Source: Pleurodeles waltl
Lineage: Eukaryota; Chordata; Amphibia; Caudata; Salamandridae
Assembly (NCBI RefSeq): GCF_031143425.1
Contig: NC_090442.1
Coordinates: 426,391,776-426,455,775, forward strand
Direction of reading: 5' to 3'
Length of the DNA stretch: 64,000 nt
This document shows, piece after piece, positions 54,327 to 63,886 of this stretch. The notes under the pieces are model-generated. The model made no database searches and had not been told where the DNA came from. It saw only the letters and a program-made list of their open reading frames with translations. Position 1 is the stretch's first letter. Every line of letters starts with the position of its first letter. The position numbers and the translations under genes were made by a program.

Positions 54327-56117
54327 CACTGTGATCCACTCACTAGGGCTGTAGCATATTGCCTCTGACACTCTATTTGCCCTTATTGGGTGGAACTGTA
54401 TCTATCCTCTAAGATCCTGGTGAGATCTACCATATTCTATAGTAACAGACCTATTTATATGTGTATATTTGTATGACCCTGATTTGCTTCAGTTTTTAGC
54501 CTTTTTTGACGATTTTTTGAATCACACTTGCCATTTTTGTGGAAGATACCGTGCTTGCCTTAAGTCTGGCCCGTTTATGGCCCTTTACTAGCCAAGGATA
54601 GTCTCTCGCCCTTGCGTATGGCTTTGGAACAGTTGTCCTTCCTTTATTTTTATGTTTCTGCTCAGCGAGCAGAACCCGAAGTCCTTCCTCTATGGTTACT
54701 CCGATAGACTCGGGCGAGCCGGAAGACATTCCACTTCCGCGCCTCACCGTGTCTATTAAATGTCTCTGACAGCGCCCGTTCTAGTTGCGGGAACGCTGGC
54801 CAGAGGGCAGGTCCACGGTACAGGACCTCCAGCATAATCGTAAGTGCTTAATTGCCTTGACGGGACAATTATAGATATGGTTGCACCCGTTTTTATGTTT
54901 GTACTAACAGCACTTTGGACAGCCGTCACCGAGACTTGCGATTGGGGATGGCATACTTCTTTATGTAATTGCAACCATTACGGAGTCATTTTGTAAAATA
55001 CCATACATTTACAATGATGAGAGCCCATTATTATATGGATCTGGCACATATTTTGTGATCATGATTTTCACTCATTATCCCTAACAGCGGATTAAGTATA
55101 TTATGATGTCATTACAGCCATTTTGGGGATATGATGTAAATTGTTTTACCTTTATGATGATGAGTGGCTAGTGCTATGGGCTTGGATTACATTTTGTGAC
55201 CTTATTAATTGTTTACTTCGTATTCCAACAATCACTTAAACTACTAATACTATTTTGTTGGTTTTCGTAATACTGATGGCTATTTGTTTTATTATGAACT
55301 TTGTTTTTGGAGTCCTTGGAATGCGTTTCCCAAGGGGCCCAATCTTGAATTAAGGGTGGTAAGCCTGACCTCTCGTTTTCTAACTATGACTCATCATTAA
55401 GATATTTGCACATATGCACCTCTACAATCACTAGTTGTGTACCTTTGGTGTTGTATCCTTTCTTTTTTTAGGGCAACCTTCTTTTGACTCAACCAGTTGA
55501 CTTGACGTAAGTGACTGATTTTGATTATATTTGTGTATCTATTGGCTAAGAAGTATTGATTTTTGGTCCTGATGAAGCGTCGATGGATCCTATTGGACCA
55601 ATAGACGCGAAACATGTTGACCCGAATTTAGAGGCAGTTTAATTATCGCAGTCCTCTGTGGTTTCTTGCCTTTTGAAAGTAATTGAGCATTATACTCAAT
55701 ACGTAACTTTCATGGTTATTTTTAATCTTGGTCTTCATTCCTTGTTGAATCGATTAAAACTATGATGGACTTGTTGGGATGAATTTTATTTATTTTTGTT
55801 TCTCTCCACCAGTGCCGGTGCCCGAATCTAGGCACTTGCCTCTCCCTATTCAAACTGATTAGTTATTAGCTTAGCTACATGGCTAAGAGCTCCCGTCTCT
55901 GGGAGCCCGTCAGGCGTTGCAGCGCCGGCCTGGCGTGGAGCATTCCCGATGATGATGCTAGACATCCAGTGTGATGCTTGAGGGGTCTTGCTCCTGAGAC
56001 ATTAGGTCTCCCGGAAATTCTAGTTTAAGTTTGGAACAGTGTACCTTCTGTTTATATCAATTACAGTGGGAGACTGTACACTGGACCAGTAAAATCTCCC
56101 CCCCCTTTTTGACTAGT
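54327..56117 (+). repeat. 3' region and pseudo-LTR of the right Penelope copy
   Basis: The inverted partner of 48652-50397. It holds the hammerhead motif at 55565-55622 and ends with the full pseudo-LTR (about 55880-56117: GGGAGCCCGTCAGGC ... CAATTACAGTGGGAGAC ... TTTTTGACTAGTAG). No coding sequence of its own; small frames here are mirrored in the other arm. Confidence 0.85.
55565..55622 (+). ncRNA. Hammerhead ribozyme motif (right Penelope arm)
   Basis: Helix I: GGTC (55565-55568) with GACC (55619-55622). Core: CTGATGA (55569-55575). Helix II: GCGTC (55577-55581) with GACGC (55604-55608), all pairs perfect, with one extra A at 55576 and a 22-base loop. Core: GAAA (55609-55612). Helix III: A612-T617 and C613-G616 with a two-base loop. 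The cleavage triplet is GTT, with the cut expected after T55618. The very short helix III is typical of Penelope hammerheads, which may need to pair as dimers. Confidence 0.9.
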
Positions 56118-56132
56118 AGTTTGTTGTACCTG
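56118..56132. repeat. 15 bp target duplication of the Penelope composite (right)
   Basis: AGTTTGTTGTACCTG, identical to 48637-48651. Confidence 0.85.
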
Positions 56133-57645
56133 TCATATCTTTAGGACTCAAATTATTTCACCAATCATTCAGCTGCTATGCAGTGAAACCTCACAGATTC
56201 ACAATGTTATTCCACAATACTTCTGCTCTTAAACGTTCTACAGTATGCTGATTCAGGGTATTCAAATTTGATTTGTTCTATGGTGTGTTAAAGGGTAAGT
56301 CTTCATGTGGAGTGCTGCAATTTACACTTGGGATGTGATCGATTCTGGGGACAAAATAAGGTGAGGCACCCTGAGGAAACCTCGCACAAAGGGGTGAATC
56401 CTGTCTGATTTGTCATCAGGGTTGGATCTATAATTCATGTAGGGGATAAAGATCTCACAAGAGATGCCGTTTCCCCCACTTCTGAGTTGCTAGAATATAC
56501 TGATCTCTGCATATCAATTGTTGATATCCCAGCAGATGTAACAGGTGTATCAGGGACTGTTGGGACATTTAATGAAAGTGCATTGCTTCCAGACGTACCT
56601 GGAGTAATCAAGGGAATAACGGGACCTATAGTCACGTGAAATGCTAATGAATCTGGATCCCTATGATTTGTCTGATTCTGAGGAATTGTCATTACTACAC
56701 TTTGAACTGTTAAGACAATACTAAAACTTTGTCCTGTTTGATTCAGGGCACCATTTGACATTGATTGACCTGGACTAAACATTTCCACAAGTTGATTCTG
56801 AATGAAACTTTTCACTGGCGTATTCACATAAGGTAACTGCACCACCTGGTTCACATTAGAATTTGGCACAACCTGCTTCACAACGGGACTATGTACAGGC
56901 TGAACTGTACTAAAACTCTGAACTTGTTGATTCGCTTCAGGAATTTGTGTAATTGAACTTGCAGTTGTACCTGGTACTATGTGTCAACTGTAGCAGTTGA
57001 CACATTTGGAGTTCAATTTTGTGATGCTTCACTTATGGCTTCTACCTTGACTGAATGGTATGGATACGGACAGTACATCAGGATCTGATTTATAAATTTA
57101 TCATCTGAATCACTCTCACATGTCACTGTCTTTTTGTGCTCAGTATCTGTTCTGCCATTCCTGTCTTTCTCTTAGTTTTGGGTTTAGTGCGTTCACCATC
57201 TTCAATCAAAATAGCTGATACATTCTGACTTCCTCAATTACATTTGCTCTCCTCATTTTCTGTTCTGCATCCCATCTAGCCTCTGCATGTGCCTTGATAA
57301 TTTTCTACATTCTGTTCTCATATTTATTCGTCATTTTCTGTCGTGCTATGAGTTCCCAAATACTAAAGGCTTCAAACTGTGTGGGTCTTGGACGCAGTTT
57401 CATCTCATAAAGTACTCGCCTCATATTGTCTAAAATTCTCAAATGAAAAGTTCCATAATGGGCATATGCTAACGCATCTTCCTTTTCAGTAATCTTGCAC
57501 CATTGTTCAAGCCACAAACACATGAAATCCTTTTACAGACAATGCATAATGACCTGGAGTGCCTTCAGGTGGAGTCCCATACCTTCTCTAACTGGAATAA
57601 ACACGTCTCCTCTTAATGCACTCTTTAAAGCATGAAAGAATTTCA
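56133..57645 (-). pseudogene. ERV-like Gag, matrix-side remnant
   Basis: Minus strand. A Met at 57645 begins MKFFHALKSALRGDVFIPV; after one stop the frame runs on (WLEQWCKITEKEDALAYAHYG, MRRVLYEMKLRPRP) to 57305, a helical block like a retroviral matrix domain. Next come charged sequence and a Pro/Thr/Ser-rich linker in frame 56881-56435 (VIPLITPGTSGSNALSLN). The strand and order continue into the capsid-like remnant at 48650-47592 once the Penelope composite is removed. Many stops. Retroviral origin is likely but the genus is uncertain. Confidence 0.6.
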
Positions 57646-58608
57646 TTTTTAATCAAATTCAGCTAGTCGCAATAACTTTTGTTTGAATCAGAAAGTAACT
57701 TCAATCCCACAATCCTTTTCTCTCAATATTTTAACCAATAGCAATGTGCACTGTTCACCAATATCAGTGCGGCTTCACACCAACTGACCTATACCAGCAC
57801 AGCACACAATGACACCACACTCACTTCTTTCAGCAATGCATTCGCATTGCAATTGTCTCTCAGACAATCCCTCACATACGCCTAATGCAAAATGTTGCAA
57901 GCAAAAACAAACAAACTGTCTACACACTATAGGGCAGGAACTCAACCACTGCAATGCTGTATGAAGATACACTTTCTGGTTGTAGCTTTCACAATTGCTC
58001 AATGAGTGAAACTTGACCAGCAATTCTCACTTCTGTTGATACAGATCCTCCAAGTGCACTCAGGATTCACTTAATACTGACCATAAAACACACTAATTCA
58101 AGGAAAACTATTGGCACTGTCAATGACATCTCCTGACAAGTATCTCAGTGCAGACAATAAATTAACCAAGTATCTTCCACACTTGTTTGTTATCCTGGGA
58201 TCTTAAGGCCACAATGGACCCATCAACAAAAACAACAACCACAAAATTTTTTGGCAACAAGCGTCTCAATCAAATGAGTACGACGACTTTGCAAACACTT
58301 CACAACATCACACCTTTATCGCAATCTTCAGGCCAAAGGCAATGCAAGCGCAAAACTAATACCCGCACATCCGTCTCTCGCAGGAACAATGCTGGAACTT
58401 CATCAGTCTTCGGAATGGACCATGGGACAGAATTCGGGATGGGCAAATTTTGGACTTGGCAATAGCATGGGAACTATCCTATTTCCCTAAAACTATACTT
58501 AAATAGTTCTGCCTACTTATGGGACACACCATTCCTCTGCAACCAGATCTGCTGGAGCATTTTCATTTATCACATGAATTAGTGTGACTCATGCTTTGTG
58601 ATTCACCC
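57646..58608. other. Possible 5' flank or LTR of the ERV-like element; not resolved
   Basis: Upstream of the Gag-like start on the minus strand, a leader, primer-binding site and LTR are expected. I cannot identify a primer-binding site or LTR ends, and there is no second copy in the window for comparison. No coding sequence is seen. Confidence 0.35.
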
Positions 58609-59733
58609 TGTCACCGGGTACCTCAGAGACAACACGAAGGCAGTGGGGTATGAGTTCAGGTGAGATTTATTAATTCTTTTTATTGTGACTTGACGTATAA
58701 GTTACATATGCTGTACTGTTCAATCTTCGTCTGACATCCACTGGACTTCAATTCTCTTTCCCTTTCTCTCCTTCTTCCAGGGCTCCCAGGAGGCGCATGT
58801 GGGGAAAAACAAGATTAAGCATCGGTAAGTTCCTTTCCTTCTTCTCTGGTTCTTTCCTGTTCTTTGTCTTACTCCTCTTCCCTATTTCCTATCTCTGTTG
58901 TCTGAAGGGTTTCCTTTGTTTTCTTTTCCCCTCTGTATCCTATTTGTTTCTCATCTGTTCTTTGTTGCCAGTTCCTGGGATGTCTATCTCTCTCCTCACA
59001 ACTTCCTGTTGTAGTGGTTTATTTATTTTTCTTGACCCTCTTGGGTTATCCTTCTTCTCTATCTTTTTAGCCTCTTGGGTCTTTCTCTCTCTCTCTGACC
59101 CCTTTTTTGGCTTTCTATCTCTCGTATGTTCTTCCTCTGTCTGTTGGCTTCCTTTCTATTCTTCTGTTGTCCCGTTTCTATTTTTTGTGTCGTCCTCGTT
59201 TGCTCTCTCCTTCCCCCTCTTGTTTCCCCTCTTATTTTTTGTGTCGTCCTCGTTTGCTCTCTCCTTCCCCCTCTTGTTTCCCCTCTTATTTCCTTCCCGC
59301 TGCCCCTCCCAGCCACCCTTGTTTTTCCCTTAAGCCATACTATGGGCGCACCTGGGTTAGCCGCGCTTCTCCTGAAGCGTGGCTGGAAACTTCGCGGTGC
59401 GCCTCCTGCGCCGCTGTTGGAACTGTGGATACCTCCGGGGCACTTTCCATCCGTTTCCAGCCTCCACTCACTTTCTGGCTCTTTACCGGTTGCTGCAACA
59501 GCCGTCCGTCTTCTTTCCTCGTCACTCCTGCTTCTTCTGCTCTCACTCGCCTCTCCACCGGGGTCTCCTCCTTTTCTTTGTTCCTGGGCGCGCAAACCGT
59601 TTGCCGCTGCCCCTTTAGCCCCGGAACTTCAAGGAGACTGGTTGTTCCAATTTCCATTTTTGAGTTGGAGGCGGCAGGGTCAGCACATGCTGCCTCCTCG
59701 GATGGGCCTTGCAGCGCCAGCCAGTCACAGACA
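58609..59733 (-). repeat. 3' LTR (1,125 bp) of the second Gmr1-like element
   Basis: On the plus strand it begins TGTCACCGGGTAC and ends CAGTCACAGACA. The first 114 bp match 63887-64000. The middle (about 58850-59320) is pyrimidine-rich on the plus strand and includes two tandem 54 bp units. The last five bases before it (CACCC) would be the target duplication, but the other end is outside the window. Confidence 0.85.
59181..59291. repeat. Tandem duplication of 54 bp inside the LTR
   Basis: The unit begins TTTTTTGTGTCGTCCTCG at 59181 and again at 59235. The two copies look identical by eye, so the duplication is recent or corrected. Confidence 0.9.
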
Positions 59734-59741
59734 CTCCCCTT
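59734..59741 (-). other. Polypurine tract before the 3' LTR
   Basis: The minus strand reads AAGGGGAG immediately before TGTCTGTGAC, the LTR start. Confidence 0.75.
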
Positions 59742-59742
59742 A

Positions 59743-60930
59743 GTGAGTGGCTGATAGAGGCGCTCTGGACCTGGGTACCAAGACAGGTAATCGGCATTCG
59801 TTATCAGGGCACCAGGGGAATGACAAATCTGGAAGGAAAAAGGCTGGAGTGAGAGAAACCACCGGAGCACTCAAGCGTTGGTGTCTTTGTGTTGAGCAAG
59901 CCAGGTTAATGGAGCATGGTCTATCAATAGTGTGAAAGTTCTTCCCGCCAAATAATACCGTAGGGATTCCACTGCCCATTTGATCGCCAAACATTCCTTT
60001 TCCACAGTGGGGTAGTGCTGCTCACGACTAATGTAGACAACGGAATGCAAAGCCCCGTCCCCTTTCTCTTGTGATAATACCGCCCCAAGTCCCACATCCG
60101 AGGCGTCGGTCTGTACCACAAAAGGCTTGGTGAAGTTGGAACAACATAGAATCGGCCCAGACCTCACAAAGCGTTTCAAAGTCTCAAAACTCTTTACTTC
60201 AGCAGCAGAGAGGGTAGGTAACTTGTTAGGACATGTTTTCTTCAATAAGTCCGTAAGGGGCCCTGCTATAGTGGAAAACCAGGGTATGAACCTATGTTAA
60301 TATCCTACAAGGCCCAAAAAGACCCTTACATCTTTTTTTGTATGGGGAATGGGTATTTGGGTGATCGCTTGGATCTTTTCTATCTTTGGTCTTACGTGTC
60401 CCTCCCCTAGTACATAGCCCAAGTACTTAATTACCATGTGGCCTAACTTACATTTCTCTGGGTTAGCTGTGAGGTTGGCTTCCCTCAGGGCCTGTATTAT
60501 GTGTCTTAGGTGTTCTAGATGTTCCTCCCAAGTAGCGCTATAGACCACTATATCATCCAGATATGCTGCAGCATACTCATGATACGATCTGAGTATCTTA
60601 TCAATAAGCCGTTGGAAGGTGGCAGGAGCTCCATGGAGCCCGAATGGAAGAACCGTGAAGTGATAAAGGCCAGAGGGAGTAGCAAATGTGTTTTTTTCCT
60701 TATCTTCTGGGCGTAATGAATCTGCCAATACCCTTTTGTTAAGTCCAGGGTGGACATATATTGGGCTTGGCCTAAACGATCTAAGAGTTCATCTATGCGT
60801 GGCATCGGGTAAGAGTCAAACTGTGATAATGCGTTGACTTGTCTGAAATCAACACAGAATCTGGTGCGTCCATCCGGTTTTGGTACTAGCACTACCGGGG
60901 AGTACCAAGGGCTGGTAGATGGCTAAATTT
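59743..60930 (-). pseudogene. Reverse transcriptase and RNase H of the second Gmr1-like element
   Basis: 60892-60548 has VPKPDGRTRFCVDFRQVNAL and STLDLTKGYWQI. After a frameshift near 60.72 kb, frame 60728-60297 has LPFGLHGAPATFQR, AAYLDDIVVYS (catalytic YLDD) and the thumb DVRVFLGLVGY, followed by a stop. 60245-59871 is RNase H: VVQTDASDVGLGAVLSQ, YISREQHYPTVEKECLAI and LLIDHAPLTWL. A final piece near 59.8 kb (NADYLSWYPG) replaces the usual NAD.LSR. There are about three disabling changes in ~1.2 kb, otherwise well conserved. RNase H is last, just before the 3' LTR. Confidence 0.9.
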
Positions 60931-61372
60931 TACCTGCTTCCAACATAGCTTCTACTTCCTGATCTATGACCAGTTTTTTAGCCTCAGGGATGCAGTACGG
61001 ACGTTGCCAGGATACCGTATTTGTATTGGTGCGAATGGAGTGTTGGACTAATGAAGTTCATCCCGGAGTTTTTGAAAATACGTCTAGATTGTCACTGACG
61101 AGGGTTTTAAACTGGTTAAATTTGGATTCAGAGAGGGCAGCATTTAACTGAGGGATAGGATTGTTAGTCAATGAACCAGTTGGGAGGGGGTGGATGGGTA
61201 TGTCCTCTTCGGGTTCTTTTGCTATGTACAGAGTGAGGTGTTCGTCCGTCGACTCACACCAGTTCTTCAGAAGATTGATATGATAAATTTGTTCCCGGAC
61301 GGTACCCGGGGGTATTTCAAGTTTATACGTGGTGGGATTGATATGTTTTATTATCTCGTAGGGTCCTTGCCA

Positions 61373-62245
61373 TCAGGCAAGCAACTTATTTTCACAAGTA
61401 GGCAACAATACCAGCGCCTTATCTCCCACCCTCAGACTACGGAAGGAGCTTTTGGAGTCATATAGTATTGTCTGCTTGTTTTGGGCCTCTCTTAACGCGG
61501 TGTGGGCTTCCTCCCATACCGTATGTAGGCTGTCCCTCAACTCTTTGGTATATGTAAGGATATCTTTGACCTCTTCCTCTGATTCTTCCCACTGTTCTGC
61601 CAACATTTCTAAAACTGTACGGGGTTGTTGCCCAAACAGCAACTCAAAAGAGCTATGTCCGGTGGATGCCTGGACATGTGTGCGTATGGCATAAAGAACC
61701 AATGGTAGCTTCTTTTCCCAGTCCTTGTCTGCTTCAGAAATGACTTTTCGGAGTACTGTTTTAATAGTTTTATTATACCGTTCTACTAAACCGTCTGTTT
61801 GAGGATGATATACCGAGGTTCGTATCCGTTCGAACCCTAGGGAGTGGCATATTTCGGCCATAAGTCGCAACATAAATGGGGTTCCCTGGTCTGTAAGTAT
61901 TTCCTTTGGAAAACCTACATGGGAGAAAAACTCGATCATCGCCTGGAATCTGGTTTTAGTATGCATACTGGATATAGGTATAGCCTCAGGATACAGGGTC
62001 GCGTAGTCTACCAGGACTAGGAGGTACTGGCGTCTTTTGACTGACGGGGTTGAGGGTCCTACAATATCTAGTCCGACTCGAGAAAAAGGGGTATCAATAA
62101 TTGGGAGAGGTTGTAAAGGGACCGGCCCATGAGGGGATGGATTAATTAGTTGACACTTTGGGCATTCATGACAGTGTTTCCTAATATCCCCATATACCCC
62201 CGGCCAATAAAACCGCCGTAAAACTGCTGCCTTGGTCTTTTCCAA
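61373..62245 (-). pseudogene. Integrase of the second Gmr1-like element
   Basis: 290 open codons. The cysteine pair of the zinc domain is present (HECPKCQ, residues 26-32), but the preceding H...GH part is missing: the frame goes from ENNLL straight to EKTKAAVLRRFYWPG, so about 30-40 residues seem deleted. Catalytic core: D60 (GLDIVGP), D119 (LTDQGTPF) and E155 (GLVERYN), with 35 residues between the last two. The C-terminal part has VGDKALVLLP. It sits upstream of RT on the same strand, the Gmr1-like order. The linker to RT at 61.37-60.93 kb contains frame changes. Confidence 0.85.
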
Positions 62246-62281
62246 TAAGTTATTTTCTATTGTAAAGGTAGGACCTATCGA

Positions 62282-62830
62282 TCATCTGTCCGGGTGTAGG
62301 GCCTGCTGCCAGGTGTTTTTCAGGGTGGGATCCTCTTGTTGTGCTTGTCTAAAACTCCCTACAGTTGTGAGAACAGTAGCGGCCCGTGGGACGGGCTCGG
62401 GAGACTCAGGAGTTACGGTGGTTCGGTATTCCTGTCGATGTTTCCTCTTTTGTTTTTTTCGGCTGAGTTTCTTTCTCACGGGTCTTGCTTCTACCTCGGC
62501 TGTCCCATACAGTGCTTCTTCCCACCAGGTGATGGTTATATGTTCTTGGCAAGCCTTTTCTAATAGAGGGGTGAAGTTTACATAATCAGTGCCTAGGATA
62601 AGATCCTCCCCCAGGTTTGGGGTAATTCCCACCGTAATTGTTTCCTCGGCCCCTCTCTAATTGAGAAGGACCATAGCCACCGGATACAACTGTTGGTCTC
62701 CATGGACGCATGTGATCAGGACTTGGGTGTGAGGAGTCCAGTGTTCAGGTTTCACGAGGTCCTGTCTAACCACACTTTGGCTACACCCTGAATCTACCAG
62801 AGCTTTCCTTTCCAGGCCATTAAGATAGAC
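62282..62830 (-). pseudogene. Protease and linker of the second Gmr1-like element
   Basis: The active site LVDSGCSQSVV lies in the frame ending at 62657, which stops after VAMVLLN. Beyond the stop, ITVGITPNLGEDLILGTDY (frame 62632-62282) supplies the protease C-terminal (I/L)LG.D motif. A basic linker (KKLSRKKQKRKHRQ) and the start of the integrase N-terminal region (FRQAQQEDPTL) follow, ending in a stop at 62282. The protease is therefore split by one nonsense codon. Confidence 0.8.
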
Positions 62831-63843
62831 TGTTAGGGTATATTTTGCTTTCTTATTGCCAGACCATAACACTCGACCCTTCATCATTCCTATCTCCATG
62901 GGCTCTTCCGTCTCTTTCTTCAATGGACAGTTACGGGCGATGTGTCCCCATTCTGAACAGTGGAAACATATGGGTCCAGTTGTGGGATGGCTTGGTACAG
63001 AGGAAGAGGTAGGGATGGCCCGGTCTGAACCATGCAGCATCATGGTTCGTGGATGTATGGGTTTCACTGGCCCTGAACGGGGGTAGTGGAGGTAGTTGGT
63101 TTAGAGGGGACACTGCGGAAATCTGGGGCGCAATGGTAGGCACAAGCAAGGTCTATTGCGGTGTGATTGGTTAAGTCAGGGTGTTGTCAGGCCCAATTTA
63201 GTGTGCTGGGAGGGAGGGCTTCCAACTACTGTTTGAGTATGATGGCATCGAACATCTCCTCTTTCGTGGTCTCCGTGGGATGCAACCATTTTCCCCCAGT
63301 ATGGTGCACCTGGTTGTACAAAGTACGTGGATTCTCCTGGTGTATCCACTTAGTCTGCTGAAACTTAGCCCTATAACTTTCTTTATCTAATCCTATACGT
63401 TATATGATAGCCTTCTTTATCTCAGTGTAGGGGGTAACCTCTCCAGGGTTTACCGCTTGATAGGCTGCTTGCAGTTGACCAGTTAGCAAGGGTGCTATGT
63501 ATTGTCCCCATTTGTCCTCTGGCCAATTGGCAGTACTTGCTACCCGCTCCAAATTCGTAAAAAACGAATCGGGGTCCTCTTGTTCTTGATATTTCTGAAG
63601 GACACTGCTCGGCACGCTGGGATGCACTTTGGTGTGCGCAATGGTGTCGGTCAATTTTCCCAAGGCATTCTCATGGACCAATTGGTTGTTAGCCATGATG
63701 GTGGCCTGCCTTTTCAGCGCTGTTTGCAGTGCCTCTCGCTCTTCTTTGGCTTCCTTGAGTTGTTGTTCTCAGACCAATTGTAAGTGGCACTGACCCTCGG
63801 CCAGTTGTGCTATCATGTCCGCAAGTGTGGGTTTCTCCTCCAT
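62657..63843 (-). pseudogene. Gag of the second Gmr1-like element (SCAN-like, CCHC)
   Basis: A Met at 63843 (MEEKPTLADMIAQLAEGQ) starts a coiled coil (EQQLKEAKEERREALQ). Capsid: DPDSFFTNLERVASTANWPE, GQYIAPLLTGQLQAAYQ. The next segment, about 63385-63145, is strikingly SCAN-like: YRAKFQQTKW, GGKWLHPTETTKEEMFDAI, LEALPPSTLNW. SCAN domains of vertebrate zinc-finger proteins are known to derive from Gmr1-like Gag. A canonical knuckle CFHCSEWGHIARNC follows near 62.95 kb. In-frame stops lie after KKAII and inside LKQ*LEALP, and there are shifts in the tail. No SAP-like segment is seen here. Confidence 0.85.
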
Positions 63844-63865
63844 GGTGTTGGGTTTCGTACGACAA

Positions 63866-63884
63866 AATCCCACTTCTGACACAA
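63866..63884 (-). other. Primer-binding site, tRNA-Leu type
   Basis: The minus strand reads TTGTGTCAGAAGTGGGATT, two bases after the LTR end. The complement of a vertebrate tRNA-Leu 3' end (…AATCCCACTTCTGACACCA) would be TGGTGTCAGAAGTGGGATT, so 18 of 19 bases match. The tRNA sequence is from memory. Confidence 0.8.
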
Positions 63885-63886
63885 CT

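Larger units (their letters stand above)
48652..56117. mobile_element. Composite Penelope-like element: full copy (minus) joined to an inverted 5'-truncated copy (plus)
   Basis: The left unit reads on the minus strand: a ~220 bp repeat (53257 to 53036), N-terminal region, RT, GIY-YIG nuclease, 3' region, and the end of the same repeat (48652-48870). The right unit reads on the plus strand from 53258, starting inside RT, through nuclease and 3' region to the full repeat at 55880-56117. The arms 48652-51462 and 53258-56117 are inverted copies of each other. The 15 bp duplication lies outside the whole. Direct pseudo-LTRs with an attached inverted, truncated copy are a known layout of Penelope-like elements. 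Both copies are broken by stops and shifts. Confidence 0.9.

Noticed and set aside
58797..59754. Plus-strand frames of 178-215 codons rich in Phe, Leu, Ser and Pro
   Set aside because: They come from the pyrimidine-rich part of the LTR and exist in all three frames, including a 54 bp tandem duplication. They are composition effects, not membrane proteins.
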